A stretch of 64,000 nt of DNA, taken from NCBI RefSeq assembly GCF_030406325.1, contig NZ_JAUEQY010000030.1, forward strand, positions 62,001 to 126,000, written 5' to 3'. Position 1 is the stretch's first letter; each line of letters begins with the position of its first letter. Below are positions 16,987-24,879 of the stretch, one piece after another. Position numbers and translations under genes: made by a program. Source of the DNA: Actinomadura sp. DC4 (lineage in GTDB: Bacteria > Actinomycetota > Actinomycetes > Streptosporangiales > Streptosporangiaceae). The notes below the pieces were generated by a model. It was not told where the DNA came from. It was given only the letters and a program-made list of their open reading frames with translations, and ran no database searches.

Positions 16987-17731
16987 CCGGGCGGACAGGG
17001 CCGGTAGAGCCGGCCGCGAACCGCACCGATGCCGGCGGGATGGCCGCCGGTGGCGTCGACGGCCGAGGAACCCCGGCAGTTCGTCGCCAATGGTCGTGCA
17101 CGGGCCCGGCGACGCGATTCGCCAGGACGCGCCGGTCGCAGGCCGACCCGCGCAGGCCCGCGGGTGCCTCGCCGGTCAGGGCGGCGGTTCATCGACCTCG
17201 TTCCGGAGACGGTGGTCCAGGGCGATCCTCGCCCGCACGATCGTGGCCACTTGCGAGGGCTGGGGACGTAGGCGTGGAGGTAGCGGTGCCGGCGTTCAGC
17301 GAGGGCGGCAGCGACCACGGCGAGGCCGGCCACGCGGACCACGCGGACCATGCCGACGGCTGCGGCGACGTCGGCCGCGGTGGCCCGATGCCGCACCGAC
17401 AATGACTGGTTCCTGCCGGCGCCGGCCGTGGACCACGCACGGAACCACGCGCTGGATCGGCGGGTCGCCACGACGGATGGGGCGGCCGGCCACGCCGGCG
17501 CCGCACCGGGGACGGGCCGTAGGCAGGTCCGTATGCGCCTGTCGAGGCAGGCCGCGGCCCACATACGGGGCCACGCGGCGGATGGGCGACCGGTCGCGCT
17601 CCCGACGTACGCCTTCCGGCGTCGGCGGCGGGGCGGGCGTAGGCGGGCTCGGCGGGAGGCTGGTGGCGGTCCTGGTCCGGGCGGGGAAAAGCGGTTGCGG
17701 GCCGCCGGCCGGTCGCAGCAGGATCGCCGGC
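16987..17731. other. Coding-poor gap
   Basis: This 745-bp stretch is GC-rich but shows no convincing gene on either strand. Open frames are Arg/Gly/Pro-rich shadows. A short tandem run of a CACGCGGAC-like unit is present around 17333-17352. A hydrophobic stretch on the minus strand around 17280-17400 (VRVVRVAGLAVVAAALAE) may be debris of a lost membrane protein. No IS ends are seen. Confidence 0.5.
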
Positions 17732-18514
17732 ATGGCGTTGACGGCGGAGGAGATCGAGGGGTTCGTCACCGACGGCTTCGTGCGCATCCCGGAGGCGTTT
17801 CCGCGCTCGGTGGCCGACGAGTGCCGTGGGGTCCTCTGGCGGGAGACCGGGCTCGATCCCGATGATCCCGCGACCTGGACGCGGCCGGTCGTCCGGCTCG
17901 GAGGGTACGGCGGCGGGCCGTTCGCGAAGGCCGTGAGCACCCCGCGCCTGCACGAGGCGTTCGACGCGCTCGTCGGCGCGGGCCGGTGGGTGCCGCGCGA
18001 CGGTCTGGGCACCTTCCCGATCAGGTTCCCGCATCCGGACGACCCGGGCGACGCCGGCTGGCACATGGACGCCGGCTGGATCCCCGAGGGCCAGGAGGCC
18101 GGCCGGGTCAGCCTGCGTTCGCGCGGGCGGGCGCTGCTGATGCTCTTCCTGTTCTCCGACGTCGACGCCGACAGCGCGCCGACCCGCGTCAAGGTCGGCT
18201 CGCACCTCGACGTGCCCGCCTTCCTGGCCGGCGCCGGCGAGGACGGCAAGGAGATGTTCGCCCTGTGCCGGGAGATGGACGCGGCGGGCCTGCTCGACGC
18301 GCCGGGCCGTCCGTCCGCGACGGCCACCGGCGAGGCGGGCGACGTCTACCTCTGCCACCCGTTCCTCATCCACGCCGCGCAGCCGCATCACGGCACCGTG
18401 CCGAGGTTCATCGCCCAGCCGCCGCTCGTACCGGCCGGGGAGCTCGACCCCGACCGCCGCGACGGCTCGCCGGTCGAGCGCGCCGTACGCCTCGGGCTGT
18501 CCGGTAACGCCTAG
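17732..18514 (+). CDS. Phytanoyl-CoA dioxygenase (PhyH)-like protein
   Basis: A 260-residue double-stranded beta-helix protein of the PhyH Fe(II)/2-oxoglutarate oxygenase type. Iron ligands are visible as H-x-D in WHMDAGWIP and the distal His in CHPFLIHAAQPHHG, with the Arg that usually binds 2-oxoglutarate following in VPRFIAQPPL. The family hydroxylates diverse small molecules and the substrate is unknown here. The frame is open far upstream, but homologous-looking sequence (MALTAEEIEGFVTDGFVRI) begins at ATG 17732, so I start there. It stands alone and is convergent with the Smr gene. Confidence 0.85.
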   Translation: MALTAEEIEGFVTDGFVRIPEAFPRSVADECRGVLWRETGLDPDDPATWTRPVVRLGGYGGGPFAKAVSTPRLHEAFDALVGAGRWVPRDGLGTFPIRFPHPDDPGDAGWHMDAGWIPEGQEAGRVSLRSRGRALLMLFLFSDVDADSAPTRVKVGSHLDVPAFLAGAGEDGKEMFALCREMDAAGLLDAPGRPSATATGEAGDVYLCHPFLIHAAQPHHGTVPRFIAQPPLVPAGELDPDRRDGSPVERAVRLGLSGNA

Positions 18515-18546
18515 GCCCTAGGGTCTCGATACAGGCCCTGAGCCGC

Positions 18547-18795
18547 TCAGGCGAAGTGGACCAGGACACGCCCGTCGTTGGCGTCGTCGGTCTCGATCCG
18601 GCGGTAGAGCCGCCGCAGGTGGGCCTGGCCGAGCAGTGCGAGCACGCGTTTCTTCAGCTTGCCCGAGCCCTTTCCGGGGATGATCTCAACGACCGTCGCC
18701 TTGGTGCGCACCGCCTCGAAGATGATGGCGCGCACCGCGCGGTCCACCTCGCGTTCGTTGCGGAAGATCGGATGCAGGTCGAGCGTCAGCGTCAT
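18547..18795 (-). CDS. Small Smr-domain protein
   Basis: An 82-residue stand-alone Smr (MutS2 C-terminal) domain. The signature LDLHP near the N-terminus, the PGKGSGKLKKRV loop (equivalent to HGKGTG) and the final strand GRVLVHF are present. Smr domains nick or bind DNA or RNA in MutS2 and related proteins, and the role of free-standing actinobacterial copies is unclear. Note that the usual His of the HGKGxG loop is Pro here. ATG 18795 is the start. Confidence 0.75.
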   Translation of the reverse strand: MTLTLDLHPIFRNEREVDRAVRAIIFEAVRTKATVVEIIPGKGSGKLKKRVLALLGQAHLRRLYRRIETDDANDGRVLVHFA

Positions 18796-18921
18796 GGCGT
18801 TCCCTCCGTACGGGACTGTCTCATACGAGGGTGGAATCGCGCGGATCCTCCGGCCGGGTGAACCACTTGCCCGTCCTCGTCCGTAACCACATCAAGGACC
18901 CGCGACGCCGAGGAGGCACCG

Positions 18922-19254
18922 ATGGCCCGCTCCACCGAGGACGCAGGCACGGCGACCGCCGACTGGCGGGCGCTCGCCGCGTGCCGTCCGTTCGACTCGG
19001 CGATCTTCTTCCCGGACCGGACGGCGTACCGGAACAACGCCGTCGCCGGCGCGAAGGCGGTCTGCCGTCGTTGCCCCGTGCGCGAGGAGTGCCTGGAGGC
19101 CGCGATGGAAGGCGGCGAGAAGGTCGGCATCTGGGGCGGCCTGACCCCCGTCGAACGCGCGAATCTGCGGCGCCGCGAGCGCCGTGCCCGCGCGGCCCGG
19201 CCCGCGGCGAGCCCCGAGGGTGCCGAGTGGTTCCGGGCGGACCCGGTCACCTGA
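18922..19254 (+). CDS. WhiB-family iron-sulfur transcriptional regulator
   Basis: A 110-residue Wbl protein. Four cysteines that ligate the [4Fe-4S] cluster are at 21, 48, 51 and 57 (WRALAAC and CRRCPVREEC). The GIWGG turn at 69-73 and a following basic segment (LRRRERRARAARP) complete the family pattern. Such proteins bind the primary sigma factor and respond to redox or NO. The Phe-rich DSAIFFPD segment after the first Cys is also typical. I cannot assign it to a particular Wbl class. Confidence 0.92.
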   Translation: MARSTEDAGTATADWRALAACRPFDSAIFFPDRTAYRNNAVAGAKAVCRRCPVREECLEAAMEGGEKVGIWGGLTPVERANLRRRERRARAARPAASPEGAEWFRADPVT

Positions 19255-19524
19255 TCTCTCACCCGGCGGAGGCGCTCCGTCGCGCATCGTGTCGCGGTAA
19301 CGACGAAGATACGACGAGTACGCCCTCCCGGCCGGTACGCTCGAAGAAAAGCCGCTGTTCATCGCCCCATGATCACGGTGATTTACGAAAATGTGCGCTA
19401 TAGCTTCCTTGGTGGCATGGTCGGCATGACGCCGGGGATAGGTCATTTATGGCCACTCCATTGAGCCCGGCACCCGGCCAGCCGCGTACTAAGGGCAGAC
19501 AGATTGCGGCGAAGGAGGCCCCCG
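19255..19524. other. Intergenic region, no gene seen
   Basis: A 270-bp gap between whiB-like and the small hypothetical gene. It is less GC-rich around 19375-19460 and probably holds a promoter for the downstream gene. No convincing small ORF or structured RNA was recognised. Confidence 0.4.
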
Positions 19525-19782
19525 ATGATGACGACCACGACGCACAGCACCGCAGACCTCGCGGAGGTCCTGTTCGCATCGACGCTGCAGGCGTCGGAGG
19601 CCCCGACCGCCGCCCAGATCCGGCTGGCCATCGACCAGGGCCTGCGGATTTTGAATGAGGACTGCATGGCCTGTATCTCCTGCGTCGCGCAGGAGGCCGG
19701 CGACCACCCCGACGCGTTCGCCCGCCGCATGCACTGGGCCCTGCGGACCGTCCAGTCCCTGTACGGATCCCAGACCGCCTGA
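19525..19782 (+). CDS. Small hypothetical protein
   Basis: An 85-residue protein beginning MMTTTTHSTADLAEVLF, preceded by GGAGG at 19514-19518. It looks helical, with a conserved-looking core (TLQASEAPTAAQIRLAID) and three cysteines or Cys pairs around CMACISC. Similar short proteins occur in many filamentous actinomycetes as far as I recall, without known function. An upstream in-frame start at 19504 is unlikely because it precedes the ribosome-binding site. Confidence 0.7.
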   Translation: MMTTTTHSTADLAEVLFASTLQASEAPTAAQIRLAIDQGLRILNEDCMACISCVAQEAGDHPDAFARRMHWALRTVQSLYGSQTA

Positions 19783-19947
19783 CTCTCCGGTCCCACGGGC
19801 CGGTGTCCCTTCCCGGCCCTTGCGAACATTCCTCCACATCGATCAACTCGATCATGACTGTGCCTGTCACCGGCGTGCCGGTGAACCGATCGGAAGATCT
19901 ACCCGTACGAGTGGTAGAGACTGTCACTCACCTGAGGAACGGTTCGC

Positions 19948-20952
19948 ATGGTCACCGACGCGCGCCGCGCATGCCACTGGACTCTTCTGCGACTCGCAGG
20001 GCGATTGCCCGACGGGCTGCTGACCGCGTCGCGCCGTCTGCTCGCCCAGGGCGGGCACACCGCGATGGCCCGGCTCGTCACCCTCGCGGTGGCCGGCCGT
20101 GACATTCCCCTGCACCGCGACGACCTGCGCTGCCTGGGCGAACTCCTCGACGGCGCCGAGCCCCCGGCTCCTCTCGGCGACCCCGCGCCCGGCGATCCGA
20201 TGCCGCGGCACCGCTTCTTCGCCGCCCGGCCGTTCCCCGGCACGCGTACGGACCGGATCGACCAGGCCGCCGTCGCGGCCTGCCGGGCCGAGCCGGACGC
20301 CCGAGGGCTCTGGCGGGCCTGGCGGGTGCCGGCCGACGACGGCCACCAGACCGCCAAGCCGGTGTTCGTCGTCGAGACCGACGCGGACCCGGCCGGCCTC
20401 GCCGGCCGCATGCAGGACCGGCTGACCACCGCGGGAGAGCTGTACCCGCAGGTCGAGACGTACGAGACCGGCGCGTGGCTGCCGGCGTACCAGCGGTCGG
20501 CGCGCGGCGCGGGCGAGCTTCTCTGGTCCCGCACCCCGGACCCGGGCGTGCGCATCGCCCCGTTGCCCGATGAGTTCCTGGGCATCGGCCCGAGCGACTG
20601 GGGCGACACCGAGCCCATCGAGAACGACGAGGAGCGGATTCGCATCCTGAGCTACCTCGACGCCGGGTCGCCGGTCCTCATCACCACGGCACGCCTGCAC
20701 GACGTCATCGACCAGGATCTCGGCCGGGTGGTGCCGATGAGCTTCCGCACCGACGGCGCCTGGATCTGGACCGACATCAGCGCCTACTACCTGCGCACGT
20801 ACGGCCTCAGCCCGGGCCGTGATCTGGTCGCGCACGTCACCGCCAACGGCTACCGGATGCCGGAGGTCGACGGTGTCGCCGAGTTCCGGGCGATCTCGGT
20901 GCTGTACCGCGCGGAGGAGGAAGACGCCACGGCCGGAGGACGCCTCCGCTGA
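19948..20952 (+). CDS. Conserved-looking hypothetical protein
   Basis: A 334-residue soluble protein with no signal peptide, membrane segment or motif that I recognise. The N-terminal third is helical and Leu/Arg-rich, and the C-terminal half has alternating strands (SPVLITTARLHDVID, GAWIWTDISAYYLRTYG). GAGGAA upstream and good codon use support the ATG at 19948. It may be a small-molecule or immunity-like protein, but I have no basis for a function. Confidence 0.75.
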   Translation: MVTDARRACHWTLLRLAGRLPDGLLTASRRLLAQGGHTAMARLVTLAVAGRDIPLHRDDLRCLGELLDGAEPPAPLGDPAPGDPMPRHRFFAARPFPGTRTDRIDQAAVAACRAEPDARGLWRAWRVPADDGHQTAKPVFVVETDADPAGLAGRMQDRLTTAGELYPQVETYETGAWLPAYQRSARGAGELLWSRTPDPGVRIAPLPDEFLGIGPSDWGDTEPIENDEERIRILSYLDAGSPVLITTARLHDVIDQDLGRVVPMSFRTDGAWIWTDISAYYLRTYGLSPGRDLVAHVTANGYRMPEVDGVAEFRAISVLYRAEEEDATAGGRLR

Positions 20953-21051
20953 CTCCGGCCCGGCGTCGCGCCGGGGTGAGCCGGGATGAGAGTCTTGGGG
21001 GAGAGATCGTCGGCCCCCGCGGGGCCGGCCGAAAACGAGGGATGGCGCGCG

Positions 21052-21315
21052 ATGTCCGAGACCTGTCCGCACGTTCTCACCCTGCCGTCGGCCGTGACTC
21101 CGCACACGACGGAGGGCTGCGAGGACTGCCTGAAGATCGGCTCGCCCTGGGTGCACCTGCGTGAGTGCCTGAGCTGCGGGCACATCGGCTGCTGCGACTC
21201 CTCGCCGAACCGCCACGCGCGCGCCCACGCGGCCGCCACGACCCACGAGGTGGTGCGCTCCTTCGAGCCGGGCGAGGACTGGCGCTGGTGCTTCGCGGAC
21301 GAGACCTTCGTCTGA
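21052..21315 (+). CDS. UBP-type zinc-finger protein
   Basis: An 87-residue protein consisting of one zf-UBP domain. The Cys/His pattern is CPH near the start, CEDCL, WVHLRECLSCGHIGCCDSS, then HARAHA and H in THEV. In eukaryotes this fold binds the free C-terminus of ubiquitin. Stand-alone bacterial copies are known but their role is not established. I choose ATG 21052 because the domain begins three residues later. The upstream extension to 20986 carries no conserved sequence. Confidence 0.8.
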   Translation: MSETCPHVLTLPSAVTPHTTEGCEDCLKIGSPWVHLRECLSCGHIGCCDSSPNRHARAHAAATTHEVVRSFEPGEDWRWCFADETFV

Positions 21316-21476
21316 CGGGGCCCTGAGACCGTACGCGAATCGCCCCCGCCGAGGAGAATGGCTCCTTGATTCGTGGGGATGGCTACGATGTGGCCCCCAC
21401 TGAATCTTCACCCGCACCCGTTCGACCCGCGCCGTCGCGCCGGGCCGTCCAGCGGCCCCCCGACGGGAAGGCGAGC

Positions 21477-21980
21477 ATGCCGTCCACCTCCACCAAACGT
21501 CGTGGCAGCACCGGCGGCACCAAGAGCCGATCCTTCAAGAGCGTTGTGGTCCGCGCGCTCTGGATCCTCCTGGGGCTGGTCGGCGTCGTCGCGTTCGCCT
21601 GGGTGATCTCCCGCCTCACGCTGCAGCCCGACCCCGGCGCGGGCAAGTACGTCCACGACAACACGCATCCGGGGCAGACGGTGCGGCTCTATCTCGACCA
21701 GCCGAGCGTCCGGGCGGCGGTGCTGGAGATCGGCGGCAACGTCGTGCTGCTGATGCCCCTCGGCGTGCTGCTCCCCGTCCTGTCCAACCGGTTCCGCGGC
21801 CCGCTGCGCGTCCTCGTGGCCGTCGGCCTCATCTCACTGTGCATCGAGACGGTGCAGGGCACGATGATCGCCGGCCGCGCGTTCGATGCCGACGACGTCA
21901 TCCTCAACACGCTGGGCGCCGTACTGGCCTATCTTCTGGTCGGCCGCAGAGTCGCACGCTGGGCGCATCGTTCGGCCTGA
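21477..21980 (+). CDS. VanZ-like membrane protein
   Basis: A 167-residue protein with a basic N-terminal tail and three or four transmembrane segments. The VanZ-type core is visible as EIGGNVVLLMPLGVLLPVL, then ETVQG and GRAFDADDVILNTLGAVLAYLL. VanZ family proteins are linked to lipoglycopeptide (teicoplanin) tolerance, but most homologues are uncharacterised. GGAAGGCGAGC before ATG 21477 is a good ribosome-binding site, so I prefer it to a TTG at 21366. Confidence 0.8.
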   Translation: MPSTSTKRRGSTGGTKSRSFKSVVVRALWILLGLVGVVAFAWVISRLTLQPDPGAGKYVHDNTHPGQTVRLYLDQPSVRAAVLEIGGNVVLLMPLGVLLPVLSNRFRGPLRVLVAVGLISLCIETVQGTMIAGRAFDADDVILNTLGAVLAYLLVGRRVARWAHRSA

Positions 21981-21991
21981 CGAGCGGTGAA

Positions 21992-22019
21992 CAAGCGAAT
22001 TCGGTACGATTGTCGCTTG
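21992..22019. repeat. Inverted repeat between vanZ-like and rsbR-like genes
   Basis: CAAGCGA (21992-21998) pairs with TCGCTTG (22013-22019). A second short dyad GCTTG-G-CAAGC overlaps its right arm. It could be a weak terminator for the vanZ-like gene or an operator for the stressosome operon. Confidence 0.4.
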
Positions 22020-22164
22020 GCAAGCGTTTTGCGATCCCGGCTGCGATGAGTCACCCCGCAACGGTTCGTGGGTGACCTCGCCTCGTCCGGGGCGGCCGAT
22101 CCGTACGGGCACGGGCGTTGGGCGGCCCGTCGGCGGGCCATATCGGTGATCAGGGAGATTGCGG

Positions 22165-23028
22165 ATGACGACGGTGGGTTCTGACGAGTCCGCGCCGGTG
22201 ACGGTGGCGGAGGTCCTGGAGACGCGGGGTGAGCTGGTCGCGCAGCAGTGGGCGGAGCTGCCGCTGTTCCGCACCGTCTACACCTCCGGCCGCGACGCCT
22301 CCGTGGGCGCGGCCCAGCGCCTGGTCGGGGTCCTCGCCGAGGTCGCGCGCAATGACCGGCTCGACGACTCGTCCGCGCCCGGCTTCGACCGGGTACGCCC
22401 GCATCTGGGGCAGATGGTCGCCGCCCGCAGTCACGCCGGCGCCTCGCTGGGGCAGATCACCGGCGAGGTCAGCGAGCTCAAGACGCCCCTGCTGAGCATC
22501 ATCCGGCGTGAGCTCGGCGACGGTGACTCCGACGCGGCGGCGTCCATGGCCGCGGTCGAGCTGATGGGCACCCTGCGGGTCGTGGTCATGGAGATCGCGC
22601 TGAGCGAGGGCGCCGAGGTCATCGACCGTCAGCGCCAGCAGCTCCTGGAGCTGTCCACCCCGGTCATCAAGCTGTGGGACCGGGTCGTGGCGGTGCCGCT
22701 GATCGGCACCCTGGACAGCGCCCGCACGCAGGTCGTGATGGAGACGCTGCTGCAGACGATCGTCGACCAGGACGCCGCGATGGCGATCCTGGACATCACC
22801 GGTGTGCCGATGGTCGACACCGTCGTCGCGCAGTACCTCCTGAAGACCGCGATGGCCGTACGCCTGATGGGCTCGGAGTGTGTGATCAGCGGCATCCGGC
22901 CGCAGATCGCGCAGACCATCGTGCAGCTCGGCATCGACCTGGGGGACATCACCACGCGCGCCACGCTCGCGGACGCGCTCGCCTGGGCGCTGGAGAAGTC
23001 GGGTGTCACCGTCGTGGGGGAGGTGTGA
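22165..23028 (+). CDS. RsbR-type stressosome co-antagonist (STAS domain)
   Basis: A 287-residue protein with an N-terminal helical sensor domain (about 10-155) and a C-terminal STAS domain (about 165-280). Two phosphorylatable threonines line up with those of Bacillus RsbR: Thr219 in PMVDTVV and Thr251 in PQIAQTIV. RsbR and RsbS would build the large stressosome that holds RsbT until stress. AGGGAG 7 nt before ATG 22165 fixes the start. The next gene begins at 23025, inside its stop codon (GTGA), and the following three junctions also overlap, so this is the head of a five-gene coupled operon. Confidence 0.9.
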   Translation: MTTVGSDESAPVTVAEVLETRGELVAQQWAELPLFRTVYTSGRDASVGAAQRLVGVLAEVARNDRLDDSSAPGFDRVRPHLGQMVAARSHAGASLGQITGEVSELKTPLLSIIRRELGDGDSDAAASMAAVELMGTLRVVVMEIALSEGAEVIDRQRQQLLELSTPVIKLWDRVVAVPLIGTLDSARTQVVMETLLQTIVDQDAAMAILDITGVPMVDTVVAQYLLKTAMAVRLMGSECVISGIRPQIAQTIVQLGIDLGDITTRATLADALAWALEKSGVTVVGEV

Positions 23029-23408
23029 GTTCGGAGTCCGGCGCGGGGCGGATCTCGGTACTCCGGATGGGCGATGTCCTCATCGCGGCCATCCAGCAGG
23101 AGCTGACCGACCGGTCCGCGCTCGCGCTCCAGCAGGATCTCACGGAGATGGCCGCCGCCGGCGCACGCGGAGTGATCATCGACATCTCCGGCGTGGAGAT
23201 CGTCGACTCCTTCCTCGCCCGCATCCTGTCCGAGATCGCCGCTGCCGCCGGCATGCTCGCCGGCCGTACCGTCGTCGCGGGGATGCGGCCCTCGGTCGCC
23301 ATCACCCTGGTCGAGATGGGCCTGAGTCTTCGGGGGCTGTACACCGCACGCTCGCTCGAAGGCGCGATGGCGCTTCTCGAAAAGCTGCGAGGTCAGGCGG
23401 GCAGATGA
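23025..23408 (+). CDS. rsbS: RsbS-type STAS-domain antagonist
   Basis: A 127-residue single STAS domain, scaffold of the stressosome. The segment IAAIQQELTDRSALALQQDL closely matches Bacillus RsbS, and the kinase target serine is Ser62 in EIVDSFLARIL. RsbT would phosphorylate it on stress, freeing RsbT. It starts at GTG 23025 overlapping the rsbR-like stop, and ends in an ATGA overlap with rsbT. The length and the spacing of conserved residues are those of true RsbS rather than a generic anti-anti-sigma factor. Confidence 0.9.
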   Translation: MSSESGAGRISVLRMGDVLIAAIQQELTDRSALALQQDLTEMAAAGARGVIIDISGVEIVDSFLARILSEIAAAAGMLAGRTVVAGMRPSVAITLVEMGLSLRGLYTARSLEGAMALLEKLRGQAGR

Positions 23409-23833
23409 GCCCAGATGACGTGACACGACTGCAGATCGGCAACGACGTGCAGATCGCGGGCGCGCGCCAGGCCGTACGCGAGGCCGCGGTCGCGGCCGGG
23501 TTCAGCCTGGTGGAGCAGACAAAGATCGTCACCGCCGCGAGCGAACTCGCGCGCAACACTCTGGTGCACGGCGGCGGAGGCCACATGGAGCTCCAGGCCG
23601 TGACCGTCGCGGGGCGCAAGGGCCTCCGTCTGACGTTCGCCGACGACGGTCCCGGCATCCGCGACGTGGACAGTGCCCTGTCCGACGGCTATACGACCGG
23701 GAACGGGCTCGGCCTGGGCCTCGGCGGCGCGCGCCGGCTCGTACAGGAGTTCACGATCGACAGCACGCCCGGGGGAGGGACGACCGTCACGGCGGTGTCC
23801 TGGGCGCGCTCCGGTCAGCGGGTGCCGCGATGA
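23405..23833 (+). CDS. rsbT: RsbT-type switch serine kinase
   Basis: A 142-residue GHKL ATPase. The N box has Glu47 and Asn51 (ASELARN), the G1 box is DDGPGI at 80-85, and G2 is GLGLGLGGARR from 101. RsbT phosphorylates RsbS/RsbR and, once free, activates a PP2C phosphatase such as RsbU. Start and stop each overlap neighbours by 4 bp (23405-23408 and 23830-23833). Its likely activation target here is the PP2C phosphatase encoded two genes downstream. Confidence 0.9.
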   Translation: MSPDDVTRLQIGNDVQIAGARQAVREAAVAAGFSLVEQTKIVTAASELARNTLVHGGGGHMELQAVTVAGRKGLRLTFADDGPGIRDVDSALSDGYTTGNGLGLGLGGARRLVQEFTIDSTPGGGTTVTAVSWARSGQRVPR

Positions 23834-24879
23834 GCGGGCGGATGATGGTCACCGAGGCGTGGGACATCACCGTCTCCGACGAGAGCCAGGTCCACGGCGC
23901 GGCCGCGGCGGCCTCGGCCGCCGGGCTGGCGGGCGGCCTGGACGCCAAGGGCGCCGCCACCTGCGAGCTTCTCGCCACCGAGCTGGCCACCAATCTCGTA
24001 CGGCACGCCGTGGGCGGCCACCTGCTGATCCACGTCGCGGGCCCGGGGGCGGTGCAGCTCCTCGCGGTGGACCGCGGACCCGGCATCGCCGACGTGGCCT
24101 CGTCGATGATCGACGGTTACACGACCGGCCCGCCGTCGCTCGGCGCCGGGCTCGGCGCGTGCCGGCGCGGTGCGGCGCAGTTCGACCTGTACACCCAGAT
24201 CGGGCGCGGCACCGTCGTGCTCGTACGCGTCGGCCCGTCGGCCGCCGAGCCGTCCGGGCCCACCCAGGTCGGCGGGGTCATCACCCCGCACCCGGACGAG
24301 TCGGCGGTCGGCGACGGCTTCGGCCTGGCCTGGGAGGGCGACCGGATGACCGTCGCCGTGGTCGACGGGCTCGGGCACGGCGTGGAGGCGGCGGAGGCGC
24401 GGCGGGCGGCGCTCGAACTCCTCGAACAGCAGCCCGCCCTCGACACGGCCGGCCTGCTCCGGGAGATCGACGTGGGCCTGCGGGTCACGCGCGGCGCCGC
24501 CGCGGCGATCGCGCAGATCGACGGCTGGTCCCGGCAGCTGAGCTTCGCCGGGATGGGCAACGTCACCGGACGGCTGTTCCGGCCGGGCGCCGACCAGATG
24601 CTCGTCTCGCGGCCCGGCATCCTCGGCGCGAACCACGGGGTCGGCGTCGCCGCCCGGCCCCGGCTGCACCGGGTGGTCGCCGCGGACTGGGCCGCCCCCG
24701 CCTCGCTCATCCTGCACACGGACGGCATCACGAGCCGCTGGAACGCAGGAGACTACCCGGGTGCCGACCGGCATCACCCCGCCGTGCTGGCGGCGTTGAT
24801 CTGGCGCGACGCTTTGCGCGGAAACGACGACGCCACGGTTGTCGTGGTCCGAACTTCACCGGAGAATAGTGTTCGATGA
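23830..24879 (+). CDS. GHKL ATPase - PP2C (RsbX/SpoIIE-like) fusion protein
   Basis: The 349-residue protein joins two functions usually encoded separately. Residues ~8-138 form a second RsbT/RsbW-like ATPase domain (Glu51/Asn55 N box, DRGPGI at 81-86). Residues ~148-345 form a small PP2C-type phosphatase like RsbX (VVDGLGHG from 178, GMGNVTGRLF, HTDGITSRW, NDDATVVVV). RsbX-like phosphatases reset the stressosome by dephosphorylating RsbS and RsbR. The attached ATPase could dock it, or rephosphorylate. Both junctions overlap by 4 bp, so stoichiometry with RsbS/T is probably important. Confidence 0.88.
   Translation: MSGRMMVTEAWDITVSDESQVHGAAAAASAAGLAGGLDAKGAATCELLATELATNLVRHAVGGHLLIHVAGPGAVQLLAVDRGPGIADVASSMIDGYTTGPPSLGAGLGACRRGAAQFDLYTQIGRGTVVLVRVGPSAAEPSGPTQVGGVITPHPDESAVGDGFGLAWEGDRMTVAVVDGLGHGVEAAEARRAALELLEQQPALDTAGLLREIDVGLRVTRGAAAAIAQIDGWSRQLSFAGMGNVTGRLFRPGADQMLVSRPGILGANHGVGVAARPRLHRVVAADWAAPASLILHTDGITSRWNAGDYPGADRHHPAVLAALIWRDALRGNDDATVVVVRTSPENSVR

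Noticed and set aside
17090-17731. N-terminal extension of the PhyH-like frame
   Set aside because: Open by composition only. Conserved sequence begins at 17732.
19369-19464. 31-codon frame upstream of the small hypothetical gene
   Set aside because: No ribosome-binding site and nothing recognisable. Region is better read as promoter DNA.
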